DNA from: Nematopogon swammerdamellus
Lineage: Eukaryota > Arthropoda > Insecta > Lepidoptera > Adelidae
DNA: 64,000 bases
Direction of reading: 5' to 3'
Assembly (NCBI GenBank): GCA_946902875.1
Contig: OX336354.1
Location: 8,095,247-8,159,246, forward strand
In this document: one piece after another, positions 10,255 through 21,560 of the stretch
Position numbering within the stretch: the stretch's first letter is position 1
Layout of the letters: the number at the start of each line of letters is the position of its first letter
The notes under the pieces: generated by a model
What the model saw: the letters and a program-made list of their open reading frames with translations, nothing else
Database searches by the model: none
What the model was told of the DNA's origin: nothing
Translations under genes and position numbers: made by a program

Positions 10255-10537
10255 AACCCAGAATAATCGATGTTGTGCTGCAAGAACTCTGGTAAATTAC
10301 AGCGCAACACAGACCACCAAGGTTAGCAAATTATTAGGACAAGATAACTATCAAGCAGCAAGTAAAGCAGGAAGACCCACCTGCTGGTGGAAGAACCCAA
10401 GGTGAGAGGAGGCTACCCTGTCGCTCTTTAGCACGGCATCTTGTCCTTATCCCTAAGTCGCCTTTTACGACATGTACGGGGAGAGATGCAGTGGGGCGAT
10501 TCTTTTCAAGTACCGGCCCCACACGCTACACGTATGG
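10255..10537 (-). repeat. Repeat family B copy, minus strand
   Basis: On the minus strand it reads GGGGCCGGTACTTGAAAAGA, ATCGCCCCACTGCATCTCTC, CCGTACATGTCGTAAAAGGC, then CAGCAGGTGGGTCTTCC and TGGTCTGTGTTGCGCTGTAA. It is close to full length but lacks part of the middle seen at 40255. Confidence 0.65.
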
Positions 10538-10539
10538 AA

Positions 10540-12125
10540 TACTACTAAGTATGGTAGAAGAACGCTGAAAGCAATTGCTGCTACGCAGTAGACCGGCAGC
10601 TCGTGTTTTAGCATTATATCTGCTCTGTATTGTGAAACCCTGCACTACAACAATTATAGAGTGGCCGTTCCGATTGGTGACTCACAAAATAATTTCTGCT
10701 TACGAGAAATATTTTAGCGAGTTCGCTCAGGTTGGGTCGTATATAAAATATACTTTATTGCACGAAGTGACAAAAAGCCGACTTAAAGCCTAAAAGCATT
10801 CACTATCAGTCATGCCTGGGACTGTGAGTAAGGTAGATAGGTGATGCGAAAAATTAAGAAGAACTATTAAAACATCATGCTAGTTAAATAAAAGCTATGC
10901 TTATATATGCTTGTTAATTGTATAAAATATTATATACAAATAAATATATATACGTACATACTTCTTCATCCAGGTAAAAAAAAATCACAGATTTCGTGCC
11001 TTACACGACTATATAGCACATTGAAAATGAATCTACGGAATTCGAAAAAATATTGTCGCTGAGCGACACGAGAAAGTCGGGATAAGGAAAAGGTTAGTTG
11101 GGTTCTGATGATGGAGCCGGAAGGAAGCCATAGGAACTCCTAAACTACACATGATAAATCCACCATATTTGGGCTCGTTGGATATAGGAATATAGGAATA
11201 TAGGATAGGTTAGAAGCGACGCATCTTCGCTTTTTTCGTTTTTTACTTTCTCGAATAATTATTTTTGCACCTTACAGCTCTCATTAATACGCATCTTCTG
11301 AGCCTTTTTTGAATATCATATCTTCACAACTCTCCGAGATATAGGGGATCGCACTTTTTCGTGAAATCGGGGCCTATACTGGAACGAACCAAAAGACATT
11401 TTCAATGTCAAAAGTTTTTTTTGGTTTTCATTTCACACTTTAAAGGAGATAATTAGTTTTAGATGTTTTTTTAAGAAGAGAAGCGATTTGCATTGTCGTA
11501 TAAAGTGTGGTAGTAAATTCCATAGCCGAACTGCGTGAACAGTAAATAAGTTTCAACTTTTCATTTAAAAGAAAGAACCAAACCGGAATATTACATATTC
11601 AGACACTTTGAAACCCTTTCCTATAAAATGTTTAAAGTACTAAAAATACCTTTCCCAGCTCTATGGAGGGGCATTCGGTTCGCTGACGCGGCAAACTCGG
11701 TGGCGCGGGGCGGCCGGCAGCGGAGGGATAGGTCACGGCTATAAATAAAGAAAGTGATTTTTGTCGGGGCACCGCCGAAATAATGGCTGACCAAGATACA
11801 TGAGGCAGGTTGGCTTCAATCTATCCACTCTATCTTTATTGCGAGAAGGGAAACTTTTCTAATTTAATAGATTTCCTGATCGAGTTAAGGGAGAAAAATA
11901 AGGGATAATGCGTCTTGTTTTTTCCAACGAATATAGGGGAGGGTAACAGCAGCGACACATTAGCCGAATACATCCACAACCTTATGCCCGTCTCCCAATG
12001 GGGTAGACGGAGGGGATGGGTCTCTAGGGACTTCCCATGCCACTATTCTGAAGTCTCTTCCTCACTCATAATATTTTTTGTGAATGTTCACCGGTTTTGG
12101 GTACTTACTCACTTGACTCTTTTGT
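10540..12125. other. No recognised gene
   Basis: AT-rich spacer with one diverged satellite unit (11097-11185) and a short GC-rich patch at 11680-11735 (GGTGGCGCGGGGCGGCCGGC). I see no motif that makes the patch a promoter. Confidence 0.35.
11097..11185 (+). repeat. Solitary diverged relative of the satellite 1 unit
   Basis: GTTCTGATGATGGAGCCGGA, a GGAACTCCTAAACTACAC segment and ATATTTGGGCTCGTTGG keep the order and spacing of the satellite 1 landmarks (GTCTGATGATGGAGTCAGGA, GGAACTCTTCAACCGTTAC, GAGTTTGGGCTCATTTGG). It is about 3.7 kb outside the array and much more diverged than any array unit. Confidence 0.55.
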
Positions 12126-12130
12126 AGCAC

Positions 12131-12442
12131 ATGGAAATGTCGCTACGTGATATGGTGCGTAACGAGGCAATCCGCCGACGCGCCAACGTAGTCGATATTG
12201 GACACCGGATGGCTAAGCTCAAGTGGCAGTGTGCTGGGAGAAGAGACGACGATCGTTGGAGTAACCGTGTCCTACACTGGCGGCCGTGGACGGGAAAACG
12301 GAGTGTGGGAAGACCACCCACCAGGTGGGACGACGGCATCAAGTACGTCGGCGGGAAGCAGTTGTTCCGTACCGCTGAAGACCGGGAGGACTGGAGGAAA
12401 ATTGGAGAGGCGAATGGCCAGCAGTGGACGCATACACGCTGA
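12131..12442 (+). pseudogene. RTE-type non-LTR retrotransposon, C-terminus of ORF2
   Basis: A frame from 12131 to the TGA at 12440-12442 reads SLRDMVRNEAIRRR, AKLKWQCAGRRD, TGKRSVGRPPTRWDD and EDWRKIGEANGQQWTHTR. This block (AKLKWQWAG, GRPPxRWxDD and a terminal QQW-T) follows the reverse transcriptase domain in RTE-clade ORF2 proteins. The RT and endonuclease are absent, so it is a 5'-truncated copy. A short 3' UTR and an ATCATCATCATCAATC tail (12537-12556) follow, as in other RTE copies here (30003, 32409, 44187). It has no stop or frameshift, so the insertion may be fairly recent. Confidence 0.85.
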
Positions 12443-12574
12443 CTGATTCCTGCTCCACCCGTAATGTCAGCCTCTTACACTTGCATGTCGGAGAAGGTTC
12501 CAATCGAGCACAGGACCAGCGATTGGTCAATCAATCTCAATCATCATCATCAATCAATTTATCCTAATAGTTTA

Positions 12575-12655
12575 CTGAAGATGGTGGTCGGTGTTGTGCA
12601 GTAATTCACACAATTTCTTGCAACGCAACACCCATTCCTCGTCGGAGTGCATCGT
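12575..12655 (+). repeat. Repeat family B fragment
   Basis: GATGGTGGTCGGTGTTGTGC, AGTAATTCACACAATTTCTT and GCAACGCAACACCC match the central part of family B. Confidence 0.5.
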
Positions 12656-14280
12656 GAAAATGTTTGTGTATATTTTTATGTATTGCATGAGAAGCTACAG
12701 TGACAGTCGTCCCTTTTTGTAAATTCCAGTGGAATGTGGACAGCTTGACAGCTTGCGGCCTCGCGTCTTTCAGGGTTGTCAACCACGACTACCACGATAC
12801 GTTAGTTTACAAGGTAACATTGTGTGACACAATTTGTGTCTAATGTATACTCGGGGGTTTTGAAGATAATTTACTTAGTAACGTAATTGTTGCAATTAAA
12901 AACTTCGTCTATTTTCCTAATTGGTATAAAATTTTTATTATGTATTGTACAATCATTGTGCTTGAAGGATTCTCTGAAGGATTATAATCTGCCGACTCTG
13001 CTTCTGCTTCTACTTGTCGGCAAACTTTTGGCTATACCTAAGCATCGAGGGTGGCCCCCCATTTGAAGGGAGTTTCAAATACACAGCATCTCGATGTTGA
13101 AATGACCTATGAAGTACCTCCAGAAGCCAGGGTTTTCAAACAACCAGTAACTTTTTATTTTTCCAAATTTTTTATGTATTTCTAATAAGGTTTAAATAAA
13201 ATTGATGCTTAGATATAATAAACTAAAATGAGGCTTAAAATGTATCACTTTCTTTATTTACGTTAAGCTTAACATCAACGAATGCTTCATAAATAAGCAA
13301 TCATGGCTGCGCCTAACCTTTTAACATAAGGTTATTACTTATTATGTAAACTGTAATATTATTAGAATTTTTGTAGTTGTGACATAGATTTTAATTTTAG
13401 AAGACTTAATTATTATTACCATATTCTTTTCATGACTAAACACAATTTTATTATATTATTCTTTTGATGTATTTTTATGTAATGGTTTTATTGTTAGGTT
13501 TGATTTCAATTGTTAATGTTAATATTTAATTTTATTTTGATTGTCAATTGATGTTTTGACAATTTACTTGGATAGAAATAGAATAATAATTATTTTTATT
13601 AAATATTTGACATGTCTAAGTGTATACAATGTACTAAAGAGATCAATAAAATGTTTGAATTGAATTTAATTGAATAGCAGGTGATGTAGCCAATTTATTA
13701 TCAGGTTTCACAAAAAAGAATACATTATTGAAGTAAACTCTTCAAAAACTATTTGGTGCATCCCGGTATTTCAAACCCTCGACCTCTCGCATTAGTCTTA
13801 ATCCCGGTCCTTAGTCTCTTGACCCGTCAAAATACTGATGGGACGTAATAATATTTTACGAAAGTAATTGCTTTTATGAAATATTATTAAACAACCACCA
13901 TACCGTAGATAAAATTTCCAGTCGTAATACTAACTTTCAACATAATGTGCACCTGCGTATTGCCTTCATTAAGGCTAACTCGCAATCAGTATACGAGCCA
14001 GAAGCAACCTCATAATTAACTTGCTCACGCAATAAACTAAAAGTTTTACACAAAAAGCCTCCATTTGCTTCAGCGGAAAAATTATGACAATTTCAGTTAA
14101 TAGCTGTTAGACCTTACGGGATAGAGAAGCCTTGAGCAAAGATCTAATATAGTTATTTTTATATGAAACCTACAAGTCGCTAAATGATGAAAGTAAGAGA
14201 GGGTGCATGTAGTGCTTCTTCACATCCCAAAGGTTAGTTTGTAAAGAATATATCATGACATTAAACTCACCTTTTGTGTG
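12656..14280. other. No recognised gene; AT-rich spacer
   Basis: Long AT-rich stretch with no frame over 60 codons that looks coding and no repeat I can match inside the window. Confidence 0.4.
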
Positions 14281-14447
14281 CCATGTTTATGGGAGGCTCG
14301 GTGCCATGTGTCGCGCTTTCTAAAAAAAAAATTCTATTTTTTGTGTACCATAAAATATGTCATTAGTGAGTACATTTTTTTAATATTTTTTTTTTTTAAT
14401 TATGGTTTATGTAAAAACACACAGAGGGTTCCGTAACCAGTCTCTTT
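14281..14447 (+). repeat. Fragments of family J and of the GAGGGTTCCGTA repeat
   Basis: 14281-14330 (GAGGCTCGGTGCCATGTG, TCGCGCTTTCTAAAAAAAA) matches the extreme 3' end of family J including the A-rich tail. 14412-14447 (CACACAGAGGGTTCCGTAAC) matches 931 and 4318. Confidence 0.45.
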
Positions 14448-14589
14448 TTGCATAGTGAGCACGCGCAGTGATCCACAAGAATTATATTTTCTCTCAACAG
14501 TTTGACATGCAACTTCAAAATACTCATGTCGTATGTAAGGATTAAATGGACTACATACTTTGTTAGATTTATTGTGCGTTACTTTCCTG

Positions 14590-14660
14590 AATATTCGCCT
14601 CGAACAGCGCGTGTGACAGACAGATGGACAAACAGACAGACACCTGGCCGTCTTAATCTA
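14590..14660 (+). repeat. Repeat family A fragment
   Basis: A CCTCGAACAGCGCGTGTGAC segment followed by AGACAGATGGACAAACAGAC is similar to the (GACA)n part of family A, but diverged. Confidence 0.35.
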
Positions 14661-14693
14661 TTGATGCGAAGTATTTTAACCTTTTGCCAATGG

Positions 14694-14758
14694 AGCGGCC
14701 GATATCGGCCGCTTTATAGATTATACCTTTACGAATGGAGCGGCCGATATCGGCCGCT
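14694..14758. repeat. Two copies of a perfect 20 bp palindrome
   Basis: AGCGGCCGATATCGGCCGCT occurs at 14694-14713 and again at 14739-14758, each preceded by AATGG and followed by TT, 45 bp apart. Each copy is its own exact reverse complement. Confidence 0.9.
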
Positions 14759-14769
14759 TTCTTTTTTTT

Positions 14770-15869
14770 CCGTGTTTCGTTGGGAGGCCCCAACAAAATT
14801 ATTTTATTCTTGTATCTCACTTAGCCGTGGCACCTGGCAGTAATTAATTCAAATAGTAGAATCCTTTAGCCTTTCAGGCGGCCAACATCTCCCATAGAGA
14901 AATGTCAGATTTACCGCCCTGTCAGTGTCATCAAGACAGCGGTTATATTAGGAGGGCGTTGTACGTTGCTCTTCTGTTTTCGGGTTTGCTGAGTGTTTTT
15001 TTGTGCAGATGAACCCATAAGTGATCTTTTTTCTCTTTTTCATTATATTCCGGATGTATTGAGTGCATTTGTTTGTGCTGAGTTGATCTGAATTTTTCGT
15101 AAAAATACTAAGAAAATGCCTCCTTTTCGGTACCAATTTCGGCTGTTTTTAGAGGCTTGTTTCTCGATATAAATCTGTTTTCTGGATAAAGTGAGGTGAT
15201 AGAAGTGTCATTTAGTTCCTGTAGTTGAAATAATATATGCCGTATAGTGTTTGTATGCAGTACATTTACGAGAAATTAGCAATTTTTGTGACTTAGTTTT
15301 CTCCATACAAATAATACAAACCATACAAATTTCCACATACAAATTTTATTGTGAACGACACGGGGGGCTGCTGATACACAAGAAAGGTATGATTAGGTCC
15401 GTTATTTATTAGTGTTTATAATAAAAATACTATATGACCGATTCGCGGTCTAATAAATTTATAAAAAAAAAAAACCTGAGAGAGGTCGCGATTTTCACAT
15501 AGAACAACTTTACAAAATAATTTTGTCACCTAGAATACGTAATGTAAATAAAAAAATGCCATTTATAGCTAGAATATTTATCTGTAAATACAATCCATAT
15601 GTTAGTTCATGAAGTTTTATGGAAAAATCTTCCAAAATGATTTTTTTTCGAGAGTAATGCGCCGGCGCCGATCGCGGCCGCCACCTGGTGTAGGCGAAGG
15701 AAGATTTATAAATAATGCTTCCAGAGCCAAAGGGTTAATATCTTATTTTATTTTGCTCAGGTTTTATTTGCTATTTCATGCACAAAACTGTATATTATTT
15801 TTACTGTATTTTTTATTTCATTGACAATTAGCTTAAGGGGGGGGGGGGGGGTACTAGGCAAAAGCACTT
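14770..15869. other. No recognised gene; contains a 15-base G run
   Basis: AT-rich, apart from GCCGGCGCCGATCGCGGCCG at 15661. A G15 tract sits at 15837-15851. Short frames here have no recognisable motif. Confidence 0.35.
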
Positions 15870-15911
15870 CGTATTTCCCTAACCATACATGGGTATGGTT
15901 AGGGAAATACG
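15870..15911. repeat. Perfect 18 bp hairpin
   Basis: CGTATTTCCCTAACCATA and TATGGTTAGGGAAATACG are exact reverse complements around a 6-base loop (CATGGG). It lies 18 bases after the G run; its function is unknown. Confidence 0.85.
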
Positions 15912-16206
15912 GTGAAAATTCACGTGATTTAACTATAATTTATATGCCTATAGTTAGGTAAAGATTAAAGGTATAATGTGAATACATTATTTTTAATTAA
16001 TCTTATTAATTCCCTTAAAAATACGTGGGCTGTTCCGAAAATTGTTAGCCACAGAATAAATACAATTTTTTTTTTCCTGAAACTATTTTGATTTGACGGC
16101 TAATTTAAATACAAATCTCCTTGACGAAAATTATTGGCCACCTATGTGTAGTTCTTTTTTTAAATATTTTTAACGGTTAGCCGTCACTCATATTTTATTT
16201 GCAACA

Positions 16207-16890
16207 ATGGACGTCTCGCGAGAAGCTTTTCGTGTTATGATTTTCTATGCTTATAAACGAGGGTTAACCTTCAAGGAATCTCACAAAAATTTGCAAGCTG
16301 CTTTTGGGGAGTCTGCTCCTGCGTTAGCAATAGTTACTTATTGGTTTTGTGAATTTAAACGTGGTCGAGAGAACCTAAACGATGACCCCAGACCCGGCCG
16401 ACCATCAACTGCAGTCACTCATGAAAACGTCATCAGGGTAGAGTGGCTATTGCGGGAGATTAGACACATTACACATCGAGAGATTCAGGCTGAACTGAAG
16501 ATTGGTATTGCGAAGTTTGTCTGCCTCAAGCTTTCGGGGAATTGAATAGAGAGCGCCCAAGGAGCGGCGTCCGTGGCATTCTTTTTCACCAAGATAACGC
16601 GCCCACTCACACACCGGTAGAAACATGGACTATTTGACAACTTCGGGGGTACAAAGGTTATCCCATCCTCCGTACAGCCCAGATTTAGCTCCATGCGATT
16701 TTCTTTTATTTCCCACGGTAAAAAAAATGCTTCGCGGGCGAAAATTCAACACTGCAGACGAGGCCGTCGAAGAATTTCGGAATTATTTTTCGACCTCCCG
16801 CAAGATACGTTTTTTAAATGTTTTGAAACCTGGTTCAACCGAATGCATAAGTGCATAGGGATTGGAGGAAAATATTTTGAAAAGCTGTAA
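16207..16890 (+). pseudogene. Mariner transposase, decayed
   Basis: The N-terminal frame from the ATG at 16207 has the helix-turn-helix region of mariner transposases, including WFCEFKRGRENLNDDPRPGR (the typical W-x2-F..G...DxxRxGRP pattern). It ends at a stop at 16545. A different frame then gives ILFHQDNAPTHT at about 16576, with the second catalytic aspartate. Another, from 16625, gives SPDLAPCDFLLFP with the third aspartate of the DD34D triad. The last residues (FFKCFETWFNRMHKC) lie in yet another frame and end at 16890. The first catalytic aspartate region is deleted between about 16505 and 16565. With frameshifts and a deletion it cannot encode an active enzyme. Confidence 0.9.
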
Positions 16891-16916
16891 ATAATTTTTT
16901 TTTCATATTCTAACTA

Positions 16917-18527
16917 CACTGGCGAGCAGGGAAATCGAGCCACCCAACGCAATTCACTATAACAGGTATTTAATGGCATTAAAGCCTTTGAAACCTTCAC
17001 GTGTGTGATATTGATGGATTCCTCATTTATTGTCCTTTCCAGTTACGTAATTTAAAAAAAGAAAATCTTAAATAAAAAATTAAAAATAAATAAAAACCGA
17101 TTTTCAAATATTCATGAGTTCGGTAAACTCATTCAGAGTGAGCTGGGTTGATTATTATAAAAAAAAAGAATCGAGATTTTTTTTTATATCCTGTATTTCC
17201 TCCTCTTACTCTAATTACACTTTCCATTCTATTCTTAATGCCTCTAATTAATAAATTCTTAAGGAATCCCTCCCACTCTTCCTTCAAGGCTTCTTGCAGC
17301 TCTTGTCTCGTCTCAGGACCTGGATTTATCGTTCGAACACACATTTTTAGGTCATCCCAGACGTGCTCAATGGGATTGAGGTCTGGGCTTCGAGCTGGCC
17401 AGTTCATGCAGTTCGCTCCAACGACCTGAAGATACGCCTGCACTATGCGTGCAACGTGCGGCCTTGCGATGTCTTGCATTAAGATGAATCCTTCGCCCAT
17501 AAACCCAGCAAATGGCACCACGTAAGGCTCTAGGATATTCCTTATGTAAGAATCAGCCGTTAGTTTCCTGTTTCGACCTTCCCAGTCCTCTCCACCAACG
17601 ATGACAAGATCGTTTTTCGCCTCCCACAAGATTCCGCCCTACGCCATAACAGAGCCTCCTCCATATGCGACTGTTTCCTGGATGCAGCATAGAGCATATC
17701 GCTCTCCAGGTTTTCGATAGACCTTGCGTCGACGATCAGACCCGTGGAGGCACATCCTGGTCTTATCAGTGAAGAGAACATGCTTCCAGTCGCCGACTGT
17801 CCAATTCACGTGTTCTCTTGCAAATTGAAGTCGCTGTTGTCTGTGTAGTGGGGTGAGTTTGGAGCCAGTAGCAGGGTTGCGTGATCAAAGATTGGCTTCG
17901 TTGAGTCTTCGCCTTACGGTCCACTCACTTACATTGACCTGGCGTTCGTTTCGCAGACGCCGTTGCAGCTCAACCGCAGTCAGATGCCGATTTCGCAGAG
18001 AATTCATGACAATGAAACGATCGTCCTGTCATCCTGGTCTCCGATCGAAGGCTCAAGTTTCCAGATATCACCTGTATACTCGTTGGACAGCTGAGCGGCT
18101 CAGATTGAGTCTTGCAGCTACTCAACGTTGACCCATCCCAGTTTGAAGGAGTGCCACAGCTTGAACGGATTGAGCTGCACTGGTATCCATCGTCGATCTT
18201 CAAGTTGGTGTCGATAAGGCGGAGGTATTTACTCGGCATGCGCTGATATGCAAATGATTTGGATTGACACTCGAGTGCCCTTTAGATAGGCGTGAAAATG
18301 AGCGCATCCATATAGCCCGCGTGTCGCCAGATTCAACCCTTTTTATTTAATAAATGCCCATATTTTAAATTATTATTTTTTTTTATTTATTGTTTACTGT
18401 CAAATTGAAGCTTAATAAATGCTCTTTCCTTTGATGTTAAACTTAAGTAAATCTGACAGCTTAAAAGAAGTATATAATGTATTGTAATGGATTTCATTGG
18501 GTGGCTCGATTTCCCTGCTCGCTAGTG
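16917..18527 (-). mobile_element. Tc1-like element inserted in the mariner
   Basis: Inverted ends CACTGGCGAGCAGGGAAATC (16917) and the complement of GATTTCCCTGCTCGCTAGTG (to 18527) match at nearly every position and extend through GAGCCACCCAA. TA target duplications sit at 16915-16916 and 18528-18529. Size is 1611 bp, normal for Tc1-like elements. It lies in the 3' non-coding part of the mariner, between its transposase stop and its right terminal repeat, so it is the younger insertion. Confidence 0.93.
17129..18130 (-). pseudogene. Tc1-like transposase, decayed
   Basis: Read on the minus strand, the C-terminal 167 codons (17629 down to 17129) are open and carry FILMQDIARPHVARIVQ (second catalytic D) and NWPARSPDLNPIEHVWDDL (the E of the DDE triad). 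Just upstream the same frame reads LFTDKTRMCLHGSDRR (first D) and GGSVMA, then a TAG at 17639-17641 where a tryptophan is expected, then GGILWEAKND. The N-terminal DNA-binding part, back to about 18130, is only recognisable piecewise (AVELQRRLRNER) with several stops and shifts. The nonsense codon and decayed N-terminus make it inactive. Confidence 0.88.
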
Positions 18528-18569
18528 TATTTTTCATTTCACTAACAATTTTCGGAACAGCCTATGTAT

Positions 18570-20300
18570 GTGGTTGAAAAGTGGTAAATCGTTCAAAAAT
18601 GCCTTTGCTATTTCCCTCGCCATTTTTTACAAATGCATCTAATACGAAAAATGCTCTTTGAGCTTAGAGTCAATAAGACTAAGAATCATCTAAATAAATT
18701 CAAACGCTTACAGAAAAAATGATTTTTTTTTCACTGAACTATCTTTGAACATTCTAAATTTTGGGCCGTTGCCGTGCGCGAACGTTTTTTATATGGATGT
18801 ATTTGTAACGAGGGAATCAATTGCATTTTCGACCGTTTTATTACCAAGACTGAAACAAATAAATGAAATAATTGAAATATGCGCGTCTAAATCGCTGGCT
18901 ACGACACTGAAAAAAATTCGATTTCTAAGTTTTAAATATAATTTGTCAGGTACTAAACAGATTCTGTCTACGAATTCTAAAATTTTTATTTTCTATTATA
19001 TTTTTTTTATTATTTCAAAATCTAACTACGACCATAAAAATGAACCAGAGAGACAAGAATTTGTCAATGAGATCATGTCTAAAATATTTCCATGCGGCGT
19101 CTGGCTAATGGTCGAGCAAAGAAAAAACTACGATTATTCTTTCTGGCTTCTTTGTGCAGTAATGCGATGTAATGAACAGATAGGATAATCAAAAGTTATT
19201 ATTGCTATAATTTGGCTATTTCGTTTCGCATCATACATAGTTGGCAGACAGATCCGATGTTGTTATAGTTCTGTCATATCGGGATGAGAAACTATATAGA
19301 GGCTACATTATGTGAAATAGACTGTGATTTAGCTATGTAGTTAAGTGTATATTGCTGTTGTTACTATTTTATTGTGAATTCGAGGTGATTCATTGTTGAT
19401 TTGCCGTGTGAGGCCGAAACGTACCGTGTGGGACCGGACTTAAAAAGAACAGCCCCACTGCAGTACCGCGTGGAGAGAGTACTTAAGAGCATTGTGTACT
19501 GCGAACCGTTTTCAAATTTTGGATTTCCTTCGTGTTATTGCTGTCGCTGTGGGCGGCGCCGCTGCCCACGCATACAAACACACCAGCCGCCCGAGCTCAC
19601 TTGTCTCTGTGTGCGTGCGTCTACGTGGCGCACGCACACACACGCGGGCTGCTATCGAGGCAGTATATTATATTTAAGGCGGCTATATGTGCTTTTCAGA
19701 TACATAATTTGAAAATAAATGTATCTACACCTGCAGAATTTGCATAAACTTAGCAGAATAATCGCAGTGCCTTGGTAGAAATTCGGATTATAAAAAAGAA
19801 AATAATAATCCACGGGTCCATATTTGGAGTTTTCCATATCCTGAAGTGTTATAAGTATAACCAAACCGATTGGTATAATCCGCACTAAAAACTAACAATC
19901 CCTTTTAATCTATCTAATGACAGAAATTCACACAGTTTAGTCGTAAAGTTGGTCGTTAACTTCAGAAACAGATTAACGAACTGGAGTCCCGCCCTGATCA
20001 CAATCGTACTACCGCTCGCCGCACACCGGGGACTAGCTGCCGCCTTGCTACGCCGAACGGTGCAGTTTTGCAACAGTTCAATCGTTGTTTTGTCTCGCTT
20101 TGAATTCTTTCCTTTGTTTAAAATCTCCTAGATAAAGACGCCAGAAACAGAGTAGAAACTGTTCTATTTCTTCTATATACTCGTATATTTGTATTTAACA
20201 AATTTGTATTTAACAAATTTGTATTTTTTATATTTCACGGCCTCTCTGAAATAATAATTACAATTAAATTCCTAAATATGTAAACATAGTATTCTTACTA
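18570..20300. other. No recognised gene; one unexplained 147-codon frame
   Basis: A plus-strand frame at 18745-19188 is open for 147 codons in AT-rich DNA. I find no domain, no signal peptide and no neighbour to support it. At 19425-19475 a short stretch resembles the family B head (GGGACCGGACTTAAAAAGAA, CAGCCCCACTGCAG). A 17 bp unit (ATTTGTATTTAACAA core) is repeated at 20190-20226. Confidence 0.3.
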
Positions 20301-20307
20301 TACTGTG

Positions 20308-20585
20308 TGGGGTCGGTACTTGATAAGAATAGTCCCACTGCATCTCTCCCCGTGCATGTCGTAAAAGGCGACTAAGGGATAAGGACAAGATGCGCGCGGT
20401 CTTTCCACCGAGCCATGCAGCAGGTGGGCCTTCGTGCCTTACGCTGCCTGATAGTTATCTTGTCCGAATACTTTGCTAAACGTGGTGGTCGGTGTTGTGC
20501 TGTAATTTACCAGAGTACTTGCAGCACAACACCGATTATTCTGCTTACCCCGATTGTCGGGTTACGGCGTGTGGTGTGTGTGTAT
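20308..20585 (+). repeat. Repeat family B, near full-length copy
   Basis: GGGGTCGGTACTTGATAAGA, CCCCGTGCATGTCGTAAAAG, GATAAGGACAAGATGC, CATGCAGCAGGTGGGCCTTC, GTGGTCGGTGTTGTGCTGTA and CCCCGATTGTCGGGTTACGG, then a GTGTGTGTGTATATAG tail. It lacks a ~25 bp segment present at 1690-1745. Confidence 0.7.
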
Positions 20586-20964
20586 ATAGTATTCTTACTA
20601 ACACTTCGTCGCCATGCACTCCTTTAGCATTAAAAATATATACAGAGAGCATTTTTCTATCATATAATTGAAAATTTAATGCCCCTTTATCTGTTTGAAG
20701 AAACCAAGTCGATGTGTACGGTATTATTACCGATGCCTGCAAATACGTGTAGACGAGCCGCACGTAGACCAGAGACGATGTCGCACGAAATTGTAGAATT
20801 GGAATGAAATTTTGATTAACCGCAGCACGCGAGGGTTGGAGTGGAGCCCACTTCTGTCATAAAGTCGATCCGCTGTGGACACTTCCGAAATATTAGGCCG
20901 TATGTCACTGACCCGTCCCACGTGTGTCCCATAATTAATATTGATCCATATTAGTTCCAATTAT

Positions 20965-21075
20965 TTTTATGAAAACTGACACGTTCAACATCCACGATGT
21001 CATCACACCTTGGTGAACTAGGTGCCATGTCAGCGGCTTCGCTTTGGTCGTAATGGCTACATACAACGTGCGATG
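20965..21075 (-). repeat. 5S-SINE body fragment, minus strand
   Basis: GACACGTTCAACATCCACGATGTC, CACCTTGGTGAACTAGGTGC and CATGTCAGCGGC match the complement of the body of the element at 57890-58255 (GCACC.AGTTCAC and GACATCACGGATGTTG). Confidence 0.55.
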
Positions 21076-21324
21076 GTATAAATCCTCATTTGAGAATAAG
21101 AGTTCGTAATGTTTGTACATAGTAAAAATTGTATTTGTGTTACATGGTAAATTTAATAATTTTTTTCCTGTCAATCTTTTACACAACAATACGATAGTTT
21201 TCACTGTGTTTCCGTTCACAGGAATGACGGGAATATATTATGTAGGTTAACTATTGGAAAATATGAAATAATACATATGTATTATTTATATATATAATAA
21301 TATATATGAAATAATAAATAATAA

Positions 21325-21560
21325 TAAGGTTACTAGATTTGAACCTCGAACACCTGTGTAAATTACTCAATGTTCGCAATTTAAGCTGAAAATTAATGAA
21401 CACAAATTCCAGCGTCTCCATAAAGGCCAAGCGGCGATTTAATTTAAACCTGTGACCCCTAGATTGCATGCCCGGTACTCCACATAACCAGACGAATCAG
21501 GTAGAGCTAGGGTTGCCAATCATACTTTAGAATAAAGTATTATTTCAGATATCCGTACTT
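21325..21560 (-). repeat. Dispersed repeat, longer copy (possibly tRNA-derived SINE)
   Basis: Shares ~220 bp with 21790-22018: TTACTAGATTTGAACCTCGA, ACACCTGTGT, GTTCGCAATTTAAGCTGAAA, ATTAATGAACACAAATT, GGCCAAGCGG and CTAGGGTTGCCAA. On the minus strand, GGGGTCACAGGTTTAA and CGAGGTTCAAATC resemble pol III B boxes (GGTTCRANNC), so a tRNA-derived SINE is possible but not shown. This copy has ~30 bp (around CCGGTACTCCACATAACCAG) that the other lacks. Confidence 0.6.

Larger units (their letters stand above)
16024..18566 (+). mobile_element. Mariner-like element, interrupted by a Tc1-like element
   Basis: The terminal inverted repeats pair CGTGGGCTGTTCCGAAAATT (left, 16024) with the complement of the right end (CTAACAATTTTCGGAACAGCC to 18566), matching at all but about two of 26 positions. 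A TA dinucleotide flanks each end (16022-16023 and 18567-18568), the target-site duplication expected for mariner. Without the 1611 bp insert and its duplicated TA, the element is about 930 bp, shorter than the ~1.3 kb usual for mariners. This agrees with the internal deletion seen in its transposase. Confidence 0.9.

Noticed and set aside
17148..17429. 93-codon plus-strand frame within the Tc1-like element
   Set aside because: It is the antisense of the transposase C-terminus.
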